DNA of 64,000 bases. Source: Todiramphus chloris collaris (lineage: Eukaryota; Chordata; Aves; Coraciiformes; Alcedinidae). Made by a program: the position numbers and the translations under genes. The notes below the pieces were generated by a model. That model made no database searches. It saw only the letters and a program-made list of their open reading frames with translations, and was not told the DNA's origin. The stretch is taken from positions 14,238,809 through 14,302,808 of the forward strand of contig JANVCC010000062.1 of the NCBI GenBank assembly GCA_025345505.1. The letters run 5' to 3'. Below, piece after piece: positions 32,935 through 45,801 of this stretch; the stretch's first letter is position 1; each line of letters opens with the position of its first letter.

Positions 32935-35900
32935 GGGGCCAGATTAAATTAATTTTTTGAAAGTGTATCACCTAAACATTGAAAGACTTGAATTGGGTTA
33001 GTTAATTCTGACTTCTTGTGGTATAAGATCAGCTCCAAATACATGAGAGAAGTCTGAAACAAGAACTCCTGGAACTGAAAATATTAAATTTCCCCCAATG
33101 AGCAAGAGAATCTAAGGAGAAAGAGAAGGTAGTCCAATTAAAAATATTACTTCTTCCACTGTTCCTCCCATAATTAGGAGGAACTTCTTAGCAGCAGAAA
33201 CAATTTACCACATACTAAAAAAATTAATACAATAAAAATGCCCTTTTTGAAGGCATTTTTTTTTTAAACAGCATGATTAGTGAAGCTCTGAAAAAGATTA
33301 CTCCTAGCCAATAAATACTTGTTTTATTTTTGCTACATCTTTAGATTAATGAAGAGTCTTAAAGAAAATAAAATTGGCTGCCTGTCTGACTAAACACAGA
33401 GTGCAGTTTGTATCAAAATTCATATAACCTGAAATTCAACAAGCTTTCAGCACAATGTTTAAGCATGTTCCTAGTGCTAGACACACATTCTTGCATGAAA
33501 CTCTGATGACTAAGGAAGAATTGACTTAGGTGTGTGTTTCCTAGAATGGTAATATTTCATCATTTGTTTTCTGGAAAAAAAACCTTAAACCTTTAACATA
33601 AGATCCCAAGAAATGATGCAAAGTAGTTTTTATTTCTTGCAGTCTCTGCCTCCACACTGAGAAAGGAAATGAAGGCTGTAGCAAGTAAAGGAAATTATAG
33701 TTTTTTCTTCATTCCTCCTACACATACATTAAAAAGAGGAGTTGTGTGGGAGGAACATAAACATGTTAACCCATTTACATTCCCTTTGCTCCACTTTCTC
33801 CATCAAAAAATAAACCAGAGTTCAAATGAAACATGAGAAGCTTTAGCCCAAAAGCAGAAAAATCTCAACAAGTGTCAAAGGTTATTATGGGAATGAGGAC
33901 AGAGCGAGTTTAAGAGGCCTTCCAAAGTGCATCTGTTGCATTAAAATCCACAATTTAATTATGTTACCTGCCCTGAACTTTAACTATGTACATGTTAAAT
34001 CACTAGTGATCAAAACTTACTGATATCATTGTAAACTGCATGTGTTTTCTGAGCACATATCAGTAGTTTTAATTCATACCACTTAAGATAGAAAAGGTTG
34101 CAGTGCCTAAATTTCAGTTTTGTCATTACTTACATATGAAGTTGAGATGCTCCAATATTTGTTTACAGACAAAATGTTTTACATAACTGCAAGCACTATA
34201 TAAAAGTGACTGGTCTGGCACATCTCTGACAACACATTTAACGCAGGACAAGTTTTCATACACTTATTATTTTCCTATACTGTCATTTGGTGTCAGAATT
34301 ATTCCCTGCACTCACAATGGATACAGAGCTTACCCAGGAAAAGAAACTTGGACTGCGGTCCACAGAAAAGCTAAAAATCTATCAGGGAACTTCAATGTTG
34401 TCACGACCACTGTAATAACTTACTAGAAAAACAATACACTTTGTCAAGTTCTTCAGCTATTTTCTATGAAACTGAATATTACATTATACTTTTTGTAGAG
34501 TATAAAGCAACTATTTTTATTAGAGTTATTTTGGTACTAAAAAACCCAAAATAAATTACATTTCCCTTTTTGCATTAATTTTTCCATGTACTTTTAAAAA
34601 GAAAATGTTCATTTTGGACTATGACAGCTAAAATAGAAATCTGACACAAACAGCTTTCTAGCCTGTGGGCAAAATATAAAATTAGTGTTCAATTGGAGTG
34701 GACCAGAAAATGGATGGTGAAACTCATCTGTGAGGCTTTTGCTAAAAACAAATATTTGTCCTGTGACATGGATTGTAAGTAACAGCACATGACAAGGTGT
34801 GCATTAGTGTTAAGCTGCAAGATTCAACAGCATTTTGCTGAGTGAGTCAACAACCAGATACTTCTGGTGTCACAATATGTAGCTGTTATACCATCAAATA
34901 CCTCAGTTCATTGCATATATTATTGCATACTTTCCATGTGATGAAAAAAATGCAAAAGTCTTGTAAGCATCTTAATATTCATTTAATAGATCTTTTCTGT
35001 GTTTACTCAAAAATAACTGAAAATCCCCTTTAACTTTCATACCATTTGCCTCAAATACACTGGCTGTTTGAATATAAAATAGTCAATTTATTTTTTTTTT
35101 AAGTGCATGCCAATAACAGAATAACCTGCACTGGTGCTGCCCGAACAAATAAGACAATTTTACTCCCAGCTACAATAAATCTGTCAAGAAATCTAAGCTT
35201 ACAATAAAACTGAAACTATATCAGCACAGTAATAAAAAAAAAAAATTAAGTGGTGTTTGTTTGCCAGTAGAATACTCTCATCCCTTCTCTCCTTGTTCAT
35301 TGTTATTTGCCGCAGTGTTACAACTTTGTATTCCTTGTGCAAGATATAAAGGAATGGATCCATAATTTTCTGATTGTGTTGAAATGTAAGCCATCTCAAA
35401 CATTATCCTGAAATCTGAACTAAGCACGAGTTTTTTTTAGAAGTCCAAAAAGTTAAACCCCCATGCTTCTTGACTTTACTATGACACAAAGGTCCTATGT
35501 GGAAAAGCTTGTGTATTTATGATTAAAGATGGTTGATAAAGATTTCCAGAGCACAAAGGATCATTTATAAAATTGCCATGCTGCAAGTAAATCCAGGATA
35601 GGGATGCTACTACATGTGGTCTATAAACCAAGGCTAGATATTGAAGCATGCAGGATTAATTTCCGGTTTTGTTGAAAAGCAAGGAGCTGGCAATTCCTGT
35701 TCTTGTAATTAGTCAAATTTCTTCCTGAGTAGGAAAATATGGCAGCCAGTTATAAGCTTGCGGTTACTTATGCTACTGCATACATGAATCTGAGGTGTCA
35801 CTACAGCTTGTCAACCATCCATTTCTTGGTATCTTGAAGTACACTATGTAAATTGATTGCATAAATGTCAAAACACTCATCTGATGATCAGATAGTGAGC

Positions 35901-36264
35901 AGTCTTCATTGCCTCCGATTGCCCTCAAGCACTAAGTATTACATTAACTTCTTTTTGAGTTTATAAATGAATCAACTAAAATACAAGTACCATTACAGCT
36001 GTGATGATGGTCTGAAGACATCACAGCAAACTGAGGAATATACCTTTGCATTAGTGAAGCTAAAGTTGGAGAAAAAAACCCAAACAAACAGAAAGTTTTG
36101 TGTAGTGAAGCACTTCATCCAATAACATCCACCCCCCTGTGATATCAGCTGTTGTAATTAAAGATATTATTTGTGCGCAAAAGCCTTGGCTCAGATTTTC
36201 TCAAATTGCACTAAGAACCTCTGGTGCTGACCTAGCCTCTCAGAGACAGGATAATGTCTGTCAG
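32935..36264. other. Non-coding stretch with two perfect hairpins
   Basis: A 9-base hairpin with a following T-run lies at 33234-33260 (AAAAATGCC / GGCATTTTT), and a 9-base hairpin lies at 35998-36027 (GCTGTGATG / CATCACAGC, 12-base loop). A12 is at 35234-35245. No frame above about 71 codons. No gene recognised. Confidence 0.6.
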
Positions 36265-36388
36265 AAAAAAAACAAACAAAAAAAAAACCCCAAAACAAAC
36301 AAACAAAAAACCCAAGAAAGCCAAAACACACACACAAAAACCCACTACAGAAAGAAAAAACCCAAACACAACACACATGCACACAAAA
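36265..36388 (+). repeat. A/C-biased low-complexity tract I
   Basis: About 124 bases with only seven non-A/C positions, built of AAAC, AAACCC and CACACA units. Minus-strand frames through it (36191-36406 and 36232-36495) translate to Phe/Val/Cys-rich artefacts. Confidence 0.9.
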
Positions 36389-36955
36389 TGGTTGTAAGAC
36401 CACCAATTGACCTTAACTGTTATCCACATTGAATTAATCAGTTGTCCCAAATCACTGGACTGTTTTTCAGAACAAAATATTGTTCTTTGAGCCATGGCAT
36501 CATCTAGGCTCCTAATTAGGAACTTGTGTTCTATGGTGTTAGAATCAGAAAACTTGTTGTAAGGAGAAGGTTTCGTGATTATTTATGCAGCTGAGTTTTA
36601 AAAAATATTACTGTACAATTAATGAATTCATCATTTTGCTCCTTTTTCCAGCACACAATTTCAACAGAAATAAGACACCATACTCCACCTACCACAGACC
36701 ACCACCGATGTCTGAAAGCATTTGAAATCAAACAATGTATTTATGGTTACTGCCCCTCTTTGTCCAAGATGGGGCAGCCAGCTCACACAGAGTATTTCAG
36801 AGTATCATGACTGAGAGCTGTTTCTTGAACTGTTAACACAGTTTTAAAGTTTTCTTCAGCTTTGGCTCAATGTGATTTCAGTCTTGAGCCAGAAACACCG
36901 CGATCTTCAGGGGCTTGCAAATCCATGAGTAGCCTTTACAAACTCTAGGCAGTTT
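36389..36955. other. Non-coding spacer between two A/C tracts
   Basis: Ordinary mixed sequence with no recognised feature. The largest frame is 62 codons (plus, 36622-36810). Confidence 0.6.
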
Positions 36956-37118
36956 ACCACAACCCACACACGCACAAAAAACAACTCAACAACCCCACCC
37001 CCCCAAAAAAAAACCCCAAACAAAACCCCCAAACAACAAAACCACCCACAAATCAACAACAACACAAAAAACCAAACACAAAAAACAACAACAACAAAAC
37101 AAACAAAAAACCAAAACC
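36956..37118 (+). repeat. A/C-biased low-complexity tract II
   Basis: 163 bases with only three G/T positions, including CCCC-A-CCCCCCC and several AAACCCC and ACAACAACA units. The opposite strand is a G/T tract, and the 82-codon minus frame through it (36907-37155) is a composition artefact rich in Phe, Val and Gly. Confidence 0.92.
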
Positions 37119-38512
37119 ATTTTGTTAAACTATGCTGGAAGGTTAAACAATTCACAGGGTTTTGATTCTTCCTACCACAATTTGCCTTGTACTTAAATGA
37201 GTTCTTGTCAAGAAATAGAGTAACTTCATAATGAGATGGATGGAACTATTTCAGCTATTAAACAGCAATGATGGTATTGCTGGAAATATGAAACAAATAT
37301 TAACCTCAAGTCTTCTCAGCATAAAAAAAAAAAGTATATTTAACATGCTGAAAAGTCTTTACATCACATGGTATCAATTTTCTTGTGGCTTAGTTGTGTG
37401 GGGGGGTGGGAATCCAAACCCAGCTTTATGCCCTCTGAGAATTAGAGCAGAGGAAGTGAATTGCACATGCCAAGGGGCAAGACTTCCAAATTCGGCTTGA
37501 GTGGAAGTATGTCTTGTTTCCAAAAGCACTAATTCATGCATCGCACAGTATAAGCATGTTTTCACACACACATTTTAATTTATGCGTGCTTTGTGGCAGA
37601 AAAGGTCCATCACTTAAGAACTGATAGAAAGAAAAAAGCTACCTATTGAAAATTAATGTTTGGAAGCCCTGGGCATATTGCACCATTGATTTTCAAGATG
37701 AAAACCAGATGTCTCCTTTCTAAAACACTCTGAATGATATATTGCTTCAGAGAACCCTCTAACTGGACAGAGATTTTAAGTACTATTGTGAGCCACAGAA
37801 ATTTTGAAAATCAAGTAAGCAGATACATTAGAAAAAAGTAACAGACTAATATGTAACAAAATGTGCTTGTTCATGTTGGTAAGTATTATTTTATTCCAAA
37901 TTGTACTTTGAAATGCTCTTATAAATGTACTTCAGTGTGTTTGAGGGTGAGGGGGAAGACAGTCTTGATGAGAGGCCTTTTGCTGAGTGCCTCTAAGAAA
38001 CCTTTGTCAGAAAATATAAACAGGGCCCATTCTTAATTCAAAATACAGAATTTCTGAATTAACCAAACATTAATTCATGAAGTCCCTTTATAAAGTTCAG
38101 CTAGTAAATTGATGGAGAGATTTAGGCTGAAGTTTGCAATATGCAAATAATATCCTCAATAATGGAAAAATAAATATACCTATTCTTGCTTAGAAACAGG
38201 TACGCAGGAAGAGAAGCTGACACATCTTTCTTTTAAGCAAAGAATAACACAAAAGGTAAGGTCAGTAGCACTTAGTCCATTTGATGCCTCCTCTTCACAT
38301 TTAGAAAGGGTCTCTCCCATTTCTCTTTCAAGCCCGATGATACCCTGTAGCAGAGCTGTAACCAGTTGCATTACAGGCATTCATTCCTCTGGCTTTAATG
38401 AAAGAATACGTAACAGCAGCAACATTATGCAGACTGCAACCATCATTATTTCCAGTGTAACCTAAGATAAGAACATACCCTATTCACTTCTGCTGCTAGA
38501 AAACCTGTCTAA
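37119..38512. other. Non-coding stretch, nothing recognised
   Basis: One short A-run at 37323-37333. The largest frame is 89 codons (plus, 37231-37500), not recognised. Confidence 0.6.
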
Positions 38513-38667
38513 AATCATAGAATTGTCAGGGTTGGAAGGGACCTTAAAGACCATCCAGTTCCAACCCCCCTGCTAATGGGCAGGGACACCTCCCACTAGA
38601 GCAGGTTGCTCACAGCCCCATCCAGCCTGGGCTTAAACACTTCCAAGGATGGGGCTTCCACCACATA
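38513..38667 (-). mobile_element. CR1 LINE fragment, 3' end (minus strand)
   Basis: Read on plus, AATCATAGAATTGTCAGGG, then GTTGGAAGGGACCTTAAAG, CAGTTCCAACCCCCCTGC, GGGCAGGGACACCTCCCAC, TAGAGCAGGTTGCTCACAG and CCCCATCCAGCCTGGGC is the reverse complement of an avian CR1 3' end. It is 5'-truncated near 38667, or slightly further, since the next 20 bases look like a more damaged continuation. This is the least diverged CR1 piece of the window, but no full-length element is present. Confidence 0.97.
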
Positions 38668-38669
38668 GG

Positions 38670-40330
38670 CTCTCCGTCTTTCCAGGATTTCAGTGGAACA
38701 GCAGTGGGTGGGTGCTCACACGAACAGGTCCACTGGCAATTCTAGGAAATGCCTGTGAAGGCAACCACCCAGCGGCAGAGTGTGGCTCAACCTGGGTTTA
38801 ACTGAGATCCTCAAGTCTCTGCCAGCCGTGATTTGCATGCTAGTGATGAGCGCTCTGCCTCAATCTTTCGCCTTGTCACTTTGCCTGCTAGCAATGCATA
38901 GCAGAAAGTGGCATGTGCTTCTCCAGGCTGAGAGCCCAGCCACTACATTAATATTTGTACCTCTGTGAGCAACCCCTCTGAGGTCCTGTATGGCATCTTT
39001 TCCAAATTGTTGTCAAATTTCAAGCCACACTGCTAAAAATGCTTTCAGAAGTGTTTTTATGTCTTTCCTCATTTATTTCATTTTTCAATAGCATCTTTCT
39101 GTAAATATTTAGTAAGTGAGGGCATGCTTTGGCATTTTTGCTCAAAGGAAGTGTTTTCATTTATGTCAGCAGGAGGTTATAGGACTGCACATAGAATGTT
39201 TACTGTGAACTATTAGCTCCAAGTGGTGGACTTGAGAGGCAAACACATTTCTACTGAGGAAGTTATTTAGGGGTCTAACTGCAGATTTGATGGAGCTAGG
39301 TGACAGTCTGTAGTTCACATTCCCCCTTTTTATGGTATTATTTCTAACACCATATTTTTTTCTGTCCATTCGCACTTTATCCCAGTTTGCAATGTTTCTG
39401 AAAGTGCTTGTCTTTTATTGACTAGGAATAGTATAGCGGAATAATTGTTCTGCATTCCAGTTTCAACACTAATCTCCAATACAAAGCATAGATCAGCACC
39501 ATAGCCTCATGTGCAGCCTCTATGGGATTGACTATTCAAGCATTTGTCACAAAAAGCTTGTCTCTCTCTCTGGATAGTCTGATGCAAAGCTCCATGAAAC
39601 ATACTCGAATACCAGAGGGATGGACTATACCTTGGACAGATTTACTAACATTGTCAAATATTTTGTATTACTGTGATACTTTCCTTTGACTACTCACTAC
39701 AAAGATCTTCCAGTTTAGTTTGCTTGCTTATTATTGACAAATACATTGTAAAGTCCTCACTTGTACAGTAACCCTCACTTTCCTACCTGTTGTATAATCT
39801 GATAACATTTTGGAATCTTGCTTCTCATGCAGCATCCAGTATGACCACACATGTATATTGCCAGGAATAATATTCATAAATAGTTTACAGTTCAGGCTCT
39901 GAAAAGAATGATTTTAAGCAAATGTATTGTTTATACCAACAGAAAACCTTATGGTACTTATATAAAATGAAATACAATATGTACAAGAAAAATTGTGTGC
40001 TGCTCCCTCATTCAATCCCTAACTTTATATAAATAGGTACGTTTCAATTTAAGAAAACAGTAAGGCAGTTTTCAACTATACAGTGAAAAAAACCCCTATT
40101 TTCTCAGTTCCTTGAGGCTCACTTCAGCTTTATCAAGGGCAAAATGCTTATAATCATGCTATTTCAAAAACTAAAGCTATTGATGGAGAGAATCGGAGCA
40201 AGCAAGCACATAGAGCAATTGCATTAAAATATTCTCATTTAACGGTATATTGGAGGGGTGGGGAAAAGGGAATACGCCATTTGTGTGAGAGGCTGAACTA
40301 CCACATAAGCTGTCTCAAAGTGGTTTGAGG
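38670..40330. other. Non-coding stretch after CR1
   Basis: The first 300 bases (38690-38960) are mildly CpG-enriched and contain ATTTGCAT and GAGCGCTC, but no recognised gene. The rest is AT-rich without features. Confidence 0.55.
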
Positions 40331-40334
40331 TTCT

Positions 40335-40480
40335 CTGCTGCAAATGCAAAAAGCTGAGCATTTATGCTAATGAGAACCACTTAATCACTTGACAGTTATT
40401 AGACATGAAAATCTAACTGCATTATAGTCAGTTAATACCATTGGGTAAGCTAATAAATTCATAACATACACAAGCAATTT
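40335..40480. promoter_or_regulatory. Candidate regulatory element (POU/TALE/homeodomain motifs)
   Basis: CTGCAAATGCAAA, TTATGCTAATGAG (40362-40374), a TGACAG TALE-like site and several TAAT cores lie within about 120 bases. This is the kind of cluster found in conserved developmental enhancers. Conservation was not tested. Confidence 0.3.
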
Positions 40481-43400
40481 ACCCAAATAGTTTGCACTGT
40501 ATACTTAGGACCAGCTTCAACTTTTGTTTATTCTGAACATCCCCACTGGGGTAGCAATCATCACACAGGCATAAACAAGGAGAACATAGGTTGTTTTCGC
40601 TATGAGACTTTGCCAGGAGCAGACAAATTCTGTTCTGAGCTATATATGCATGAACCTACTGAGAGTCAACAAAAAAGTTTTAAGGCACACAGCGGACAAC
40701 TTAATGTGCAACGGACAAAGTTTCAGTAGCCTTGCTAACAAGCGTCATGGTTATAATAGATAGTGCTGGGACACAAAACTTAGGCAAATGCTGGACATCA
40801 AACTCCATTCCCCTGCTCAGGACTGTTCTGTGCTGACCAGACACTTCCCTCTTTGACCCAAGAGCTCCTAGACTGCCACACAGGTGCTTTGCATACCTGT
40901 CCAGAAGCAGCCAGATGCAGAGATCAGGCAAGACAGTGCTTCAATCCCCATAGGGACTGTACCACTCACTGTGCACAGAACACGTCTAAAATAGACATCA
41001 ACATGATCCCATTAATCCCCTGAAGGGCCAAGATCATTACATAGAGAATGGATGAGCAGTGAGAAGATTCCCCCCAAAAGTTGGGAGATACAAAGCCACT
41101 GGTGCCCCTGGTCCAAGCAGGTTCCAACCCACCATCTAGAAACTACATCTGAAGAGGAGTCAGGAGTACATTCTGTCATGGATGTCAGGCAGGCATCGTA
41201 CTGCAGTGTATGTACTGGTGACCTTAACCTGTTGAGCAAGGAGAATCCTCAGTTCTATTCTCTCTCAGTCCTAAATTCAGTCCTGTTTGTAGCTAAGCTT
41301 ACCTCCTATCACATCTGCTATCAAAGATTCTTCTCTGCTTTGGCAAGTGAAGGACTGCTTGTGAACAGAAACCTAACCAGAGAAATGAATAAAACTAGCA
41401 AGATCTCACCACGCTCTTTTGTTCTGAGGATGCGACTAAACTGACATCTTGCTTTTGCCACACAGTTAAGGACACATTACACACAGGCTGTTCAGTCGTA
41501 CTGAATCTATTAGGCCACCTACCCTAATCAGATAGTCCACAGGGAAAGACCACTGCGTTAAATATATAAATGTTCTACTCCTGCAATTTTCAGTTTGCTA
41601 TTTTCCCCACAGTACTATTCTAATTTTAACATAATGGCAAAAAGAAAGGCAGTGTAAATCAAGACTTCCTAGCTAAAGAGAACAACCAAATACTGTACTT
41701 GTAGAGAGATATTTATCTGAAGGCTTACAAAAGGAATAAGGAATACACATCAACTGTTCAAAGTAAAAACCTATTCTGTATTTCAATGTGCTGCATATCC
41801 TGCAGGACACAACGCGTTATATATGCCTGTCTCAGCAGTTTGATACCTCGCATATCTTGATCTTACTGAAGAGGAAACATTGGAGGGTATGATTTATTTT
41901 TCTTTCCATTTTGCACACTCCTTTTTAGGGATATAGATATGGAATATTTTTCCTTTGTTCAATATCATCAGTGGATCTATTAAAAGGACAAAAGCGGATT
42001 GTGCCAGTAGCCTATTTAAACAGAATAAAACCTGAATTTAAAAGAAAAAAAAATAGTCTTTGAAAGTAACATTTCTAGATGGTTAGCATAACTACAAGAG
42101 GAGAAGATCTGTTAACTTCAGCACGAAACAATGAAACCCTGCCCCCAAACACACAAAAATTCCATCTGCCAAGAGATCATTTTCCCTTCATCTTGCTGTG
42201 TAGATATTCATGATGCTTTTGTATTCTTCTCTTTCACAAGAGGAACAGGAATTGATTATGACCCTATTGGCCTGTTTTCTCTCTTTCTGTGTATCTGCTC
42301 TGAACTAAGCTCTGAAGATAAACTGTATGCGGGGGACATTTTTGTAAAGTGTGTATAAAATGTTATTAGCAAACCATTTTTTAGAAGCCAATTCAGCTTA
42401 TCCTGTGTGAATACCCATTCCTACAGGCAGTCAGATGAAAAAAACCACAAGGTGAATACCCTTTAAAATGCAGGTGGCAAGTTGTGCTGTGACACCTGGC
42501 AGAAGCTTATAGCTTATCACCAGTGTTTACAGAATTCCACATTTGTCCAAGAAGCACGCTCACATCATCTCTCAGCACTTTTACTGGAGCCAGTGCTACC
42601 AAGCTGCCTGGTTTCTTCAAACCCCTTCTGATGAGACACAGTCAATTTGAACCATTACATAGTGAGGGATGAGCTGTGGTATTTCAGCCTGACACAGTAA
42701 AATGCTGTATATCACAGGGTGGTTTTTTTTTCCTGACATTATTCTGTATTCTGACACGTGTTTGTCTTGGACATCTGCTATTTATCATTCCTTCCTAATC
42801 CTAAGAGCAAGGAGATACTTCCATGTGTCTAATGCACAGAGTCTCCAGGCCTTATCACAATATAAACAACCAAGGAGTCGAGCAAACACTGCTGAAAGTA
42901 AAAAGTGTTCATATAACTCATAGCTCACTGAGTGTTAATGTATCACTTACATCTAATTGGGCCTCGGATAATTTTTACTAAGAAAAGGAAAGAAGTCTTT
43001 AGAGTGTGAGGATCTAGTTGGTCTTTTAAGCCTCTATGTTTTACTTTTGTGGTAAATAGCCTATCATCCTTTTACAAAGAATGATAATACTATCTTGAGG
43101 GATATAATGAATGCTACTGACCCATTCATGATTCCAAAGAAAACTGTAACTTCAATATTTCTGAGAATGGTGTCCACCCACACTGCTACTCAAAGGCAGC
43201 CATTTAAAGACGGCTATTAGAAGCCTCCAAGTTGAAAATGTGTGCTAAACAAAACCAAACGACTAAAGTCTGCAATATGGGGAGTCCAAGTTGTACTTTT
43301 GGTTTTCCAGGTTATCTGTGGTACAGTTAGACATCTAAGTGTCCATTAGTAACCTGATTACCTGCTTGTACATTAGGTACACCTGCAAATTTGGGATAAT

Positions 43401-45762
43401 ACTGCATACACAGTTGTGCACATCTATCCCTCCACCTAGCAAGCATAAAGATAAAATGGGAATACATTTGTGCAGTAGAGCACTACTAGTGACTCTTATT
43501 GGTTACTTTATGAGTTAAGGCTGAAATCTTACTAGAATTTCCGCCTGGGAAAACTGCAGTTCCATGGTAACACTGTTGACATTTTCTTCTCTTGGAGCTG
43601 AGGAGAGAATCCCCATTAGTATTGTTAAGACTTTAAAGACTGTTTTCCTTTCAAGCAGCTGGCTATAAACTTTGCAGAGAAATCAATTGACTTTCCCTGG
43701 TTGGCAGTCAAAATGAGTTGAGAGCCAGTGAAAATAAATACCTCAAGATTATACTACAACTAGGAGTCAATTGTATTTTCTTTAATATTCTTAAAATACA
43801 AGGAAGAATAACCATACTTCTCCTCATATTTAGTCCCGTACATGAAGAAGTGTTCTGCTGATCCCCCCTCCTTAGGGGCAGCAGTGCTTAAATCTGTGAG
43901 TGACAAACTGACTGCCCATTTTGGTTCCCGTTTAGAAGAATTTTTAAAGTTATAAATATAAGGTGCTTGTAGGAATCAAGTTTTATGCAAGTTTCAGATG
44001 TACTTGCACTGATTATCAGCTCTAATTTGTGCTATGTACAGCCTGTTAATCAAGACAAACACAAAGGGAAGCCTAGGTATGCAACTTCAGGTATGTATCT
44101 TCTAAGCACTGAGCCAAAACCTCTAGCCCTCATTTTCTTGATGCCAAAGAGCTTCACAGCAGTCTACAGCTAGCATAAGGTAAAGAGTACACCAAGATTT
44201 TCCAGATATTGGCACACAGGTGGAATGGCTTGTTCCTAAAACCTGTAAATCTGTACAGCCAGCGACACCACAGGCTGCTTCCACAGACCTGGAGGAAGAG
44301 GAGAAAAGACACAACCAAACTACCCTCACCCTGCAATACATATGTGCAAGTTTAGTTGACATCAGCCAACATTGCACACCTACAAATCAGTCTGACAGAT
44401 TAGAAGCTGATGCCTTAACCATGTATGCGATTCCTGCTTGAAGCAGCTCCACTGGCCTTAAACCATTAAGCAATGAAGAAAAAGCTTGGTTATGTTCAGA
44501 GTCAAATCCACAGTCCCCACACCGACTATGTAACAACTTACTTATCTTTTGAATTTGAGCTGTTTTCCCTCTTCATGCCAGAACTGAAAAGACCTTTGAA
44601 ATTCTTCAGTCATGCCCAGGGTATTCAGAATTGAACTGGTTTCCTTTAGACATGCTTCCCACCCCCTGCAGTTTTACTCACACGGATTAGATTAAGAAGC
44701 AGACGTAGATTTTTCTTCCTGTTACACAACAGTTAAACTGAGATGTTCAAACATGGATCTGTAACTTCTAAACTGCAAACTCTGTATAGCTATAGGTCAC
44801 GAAGACAAGCCCTTCTGGAAGCAGAGTGGTGGTGGGACTCATTTGGCAGTAAGGATTGCTATATTTATAAAAAAAACAGAGCCTAATCAGAATTTTTCTT
44901 GGTGTGAAATGATAATTCCTCTTGGTCTTTCACTGTGAACACCAGCAAGAGCCTGGCTCTGCCTTCTCTATAACTTCCCATTAGGTAGTTGAAGACAGCA
45001 GTCAGAGCCTCCCTTGGCCCTGCCTTCTAGAACACAAGTATAAAAGGTCTTTCTTCTGTAAGTACGAAAAGAAACCAAAACAAAACACTAAATATATTCC
45101 AAAATAGAAATGTCAGTGGAAAGCTGATAGAACTAACAACTTGCTTTTTTCCAGTTAATGAAAAAAGATGTCTGTTTTGACTGGTTATAAGAATACCACC
45201 ATAGTATGTGAGATCCAGTAGGATGTTATGCACTACAGTGGATTTGTTAACAGAAATAGATCAGATCAATTCGATGGAGTGACTTTGATGAGTAATTTGA
45301 TTTATTACAAGCATTTTCTTAGTATAATCCAAGTACCACATTCCCTACCTTGATAGAGCTTTGACATTCAAGTCTAGACAGGTCAGAAAAAAATGACGCT
45401 AACTTATCTCAAAATAAAAATAATAATAAAAAAAAATCACATTCTACTTTGAAGACTTCTTTAATGGGTAGGATTTAAAACCAGTTCATTTTGCTCTCAT
45501 AAGTATTCTCCTAGAGTAAAAAGAATGTTACTGAGTTACATGCACTCATGAATAGAGACAGCAACTGGAACACGATTTACACAACCCAGAAAGAATACTT
45601 AAAGCCCAGTGCCTAACTATAAGCAAGGGAGTGTCCTTATGAAGCAAAAAGGCTTAGTTCACATGTTTGAGTTCAGCAAATGCTTCAAATGTTTCATTAA
45701 GTCTTCAGGATTTATGTTCTCTTGTCTTCTAAGATCAAAGTAAGCTTCAGTGAATTCACAGT

Positions 45763-45801
45763 AAAAACCCCCAAAACAACAAAAAACCCCCAAACCAAAC
45801 A
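45763..45801 (+). repeat. A/C low-complexity tract
   Basis: A-runs broken by CCCCC and CC, similar in make-up to the longer A/C tracts near 36-37 kb. Confidence 0.85.

Noticed and set aside
36191..36495. Phe/Val/Cys-rich minus-strand frames resembling membrane proteins
   Set aside because: They are translations of the A/C low-complexity tract read on the other strand.
36907..37155. Hydrophobic 82-codon minus-strand frame
   Set aside because: Composition artefact of the second A/C tract.
41052..41444. 130-codon frame on plus
   Set aside because: Composition is plausible, but no domain was recognised and a 75-codon frame overlaps on the minus strand.
44365..44440. tRNA A-box-like GGTTAAGGCATC on the minus strand
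   Set aside because: The B box is poor, with no acceptor or anticodon stem pairing. Probably chance.
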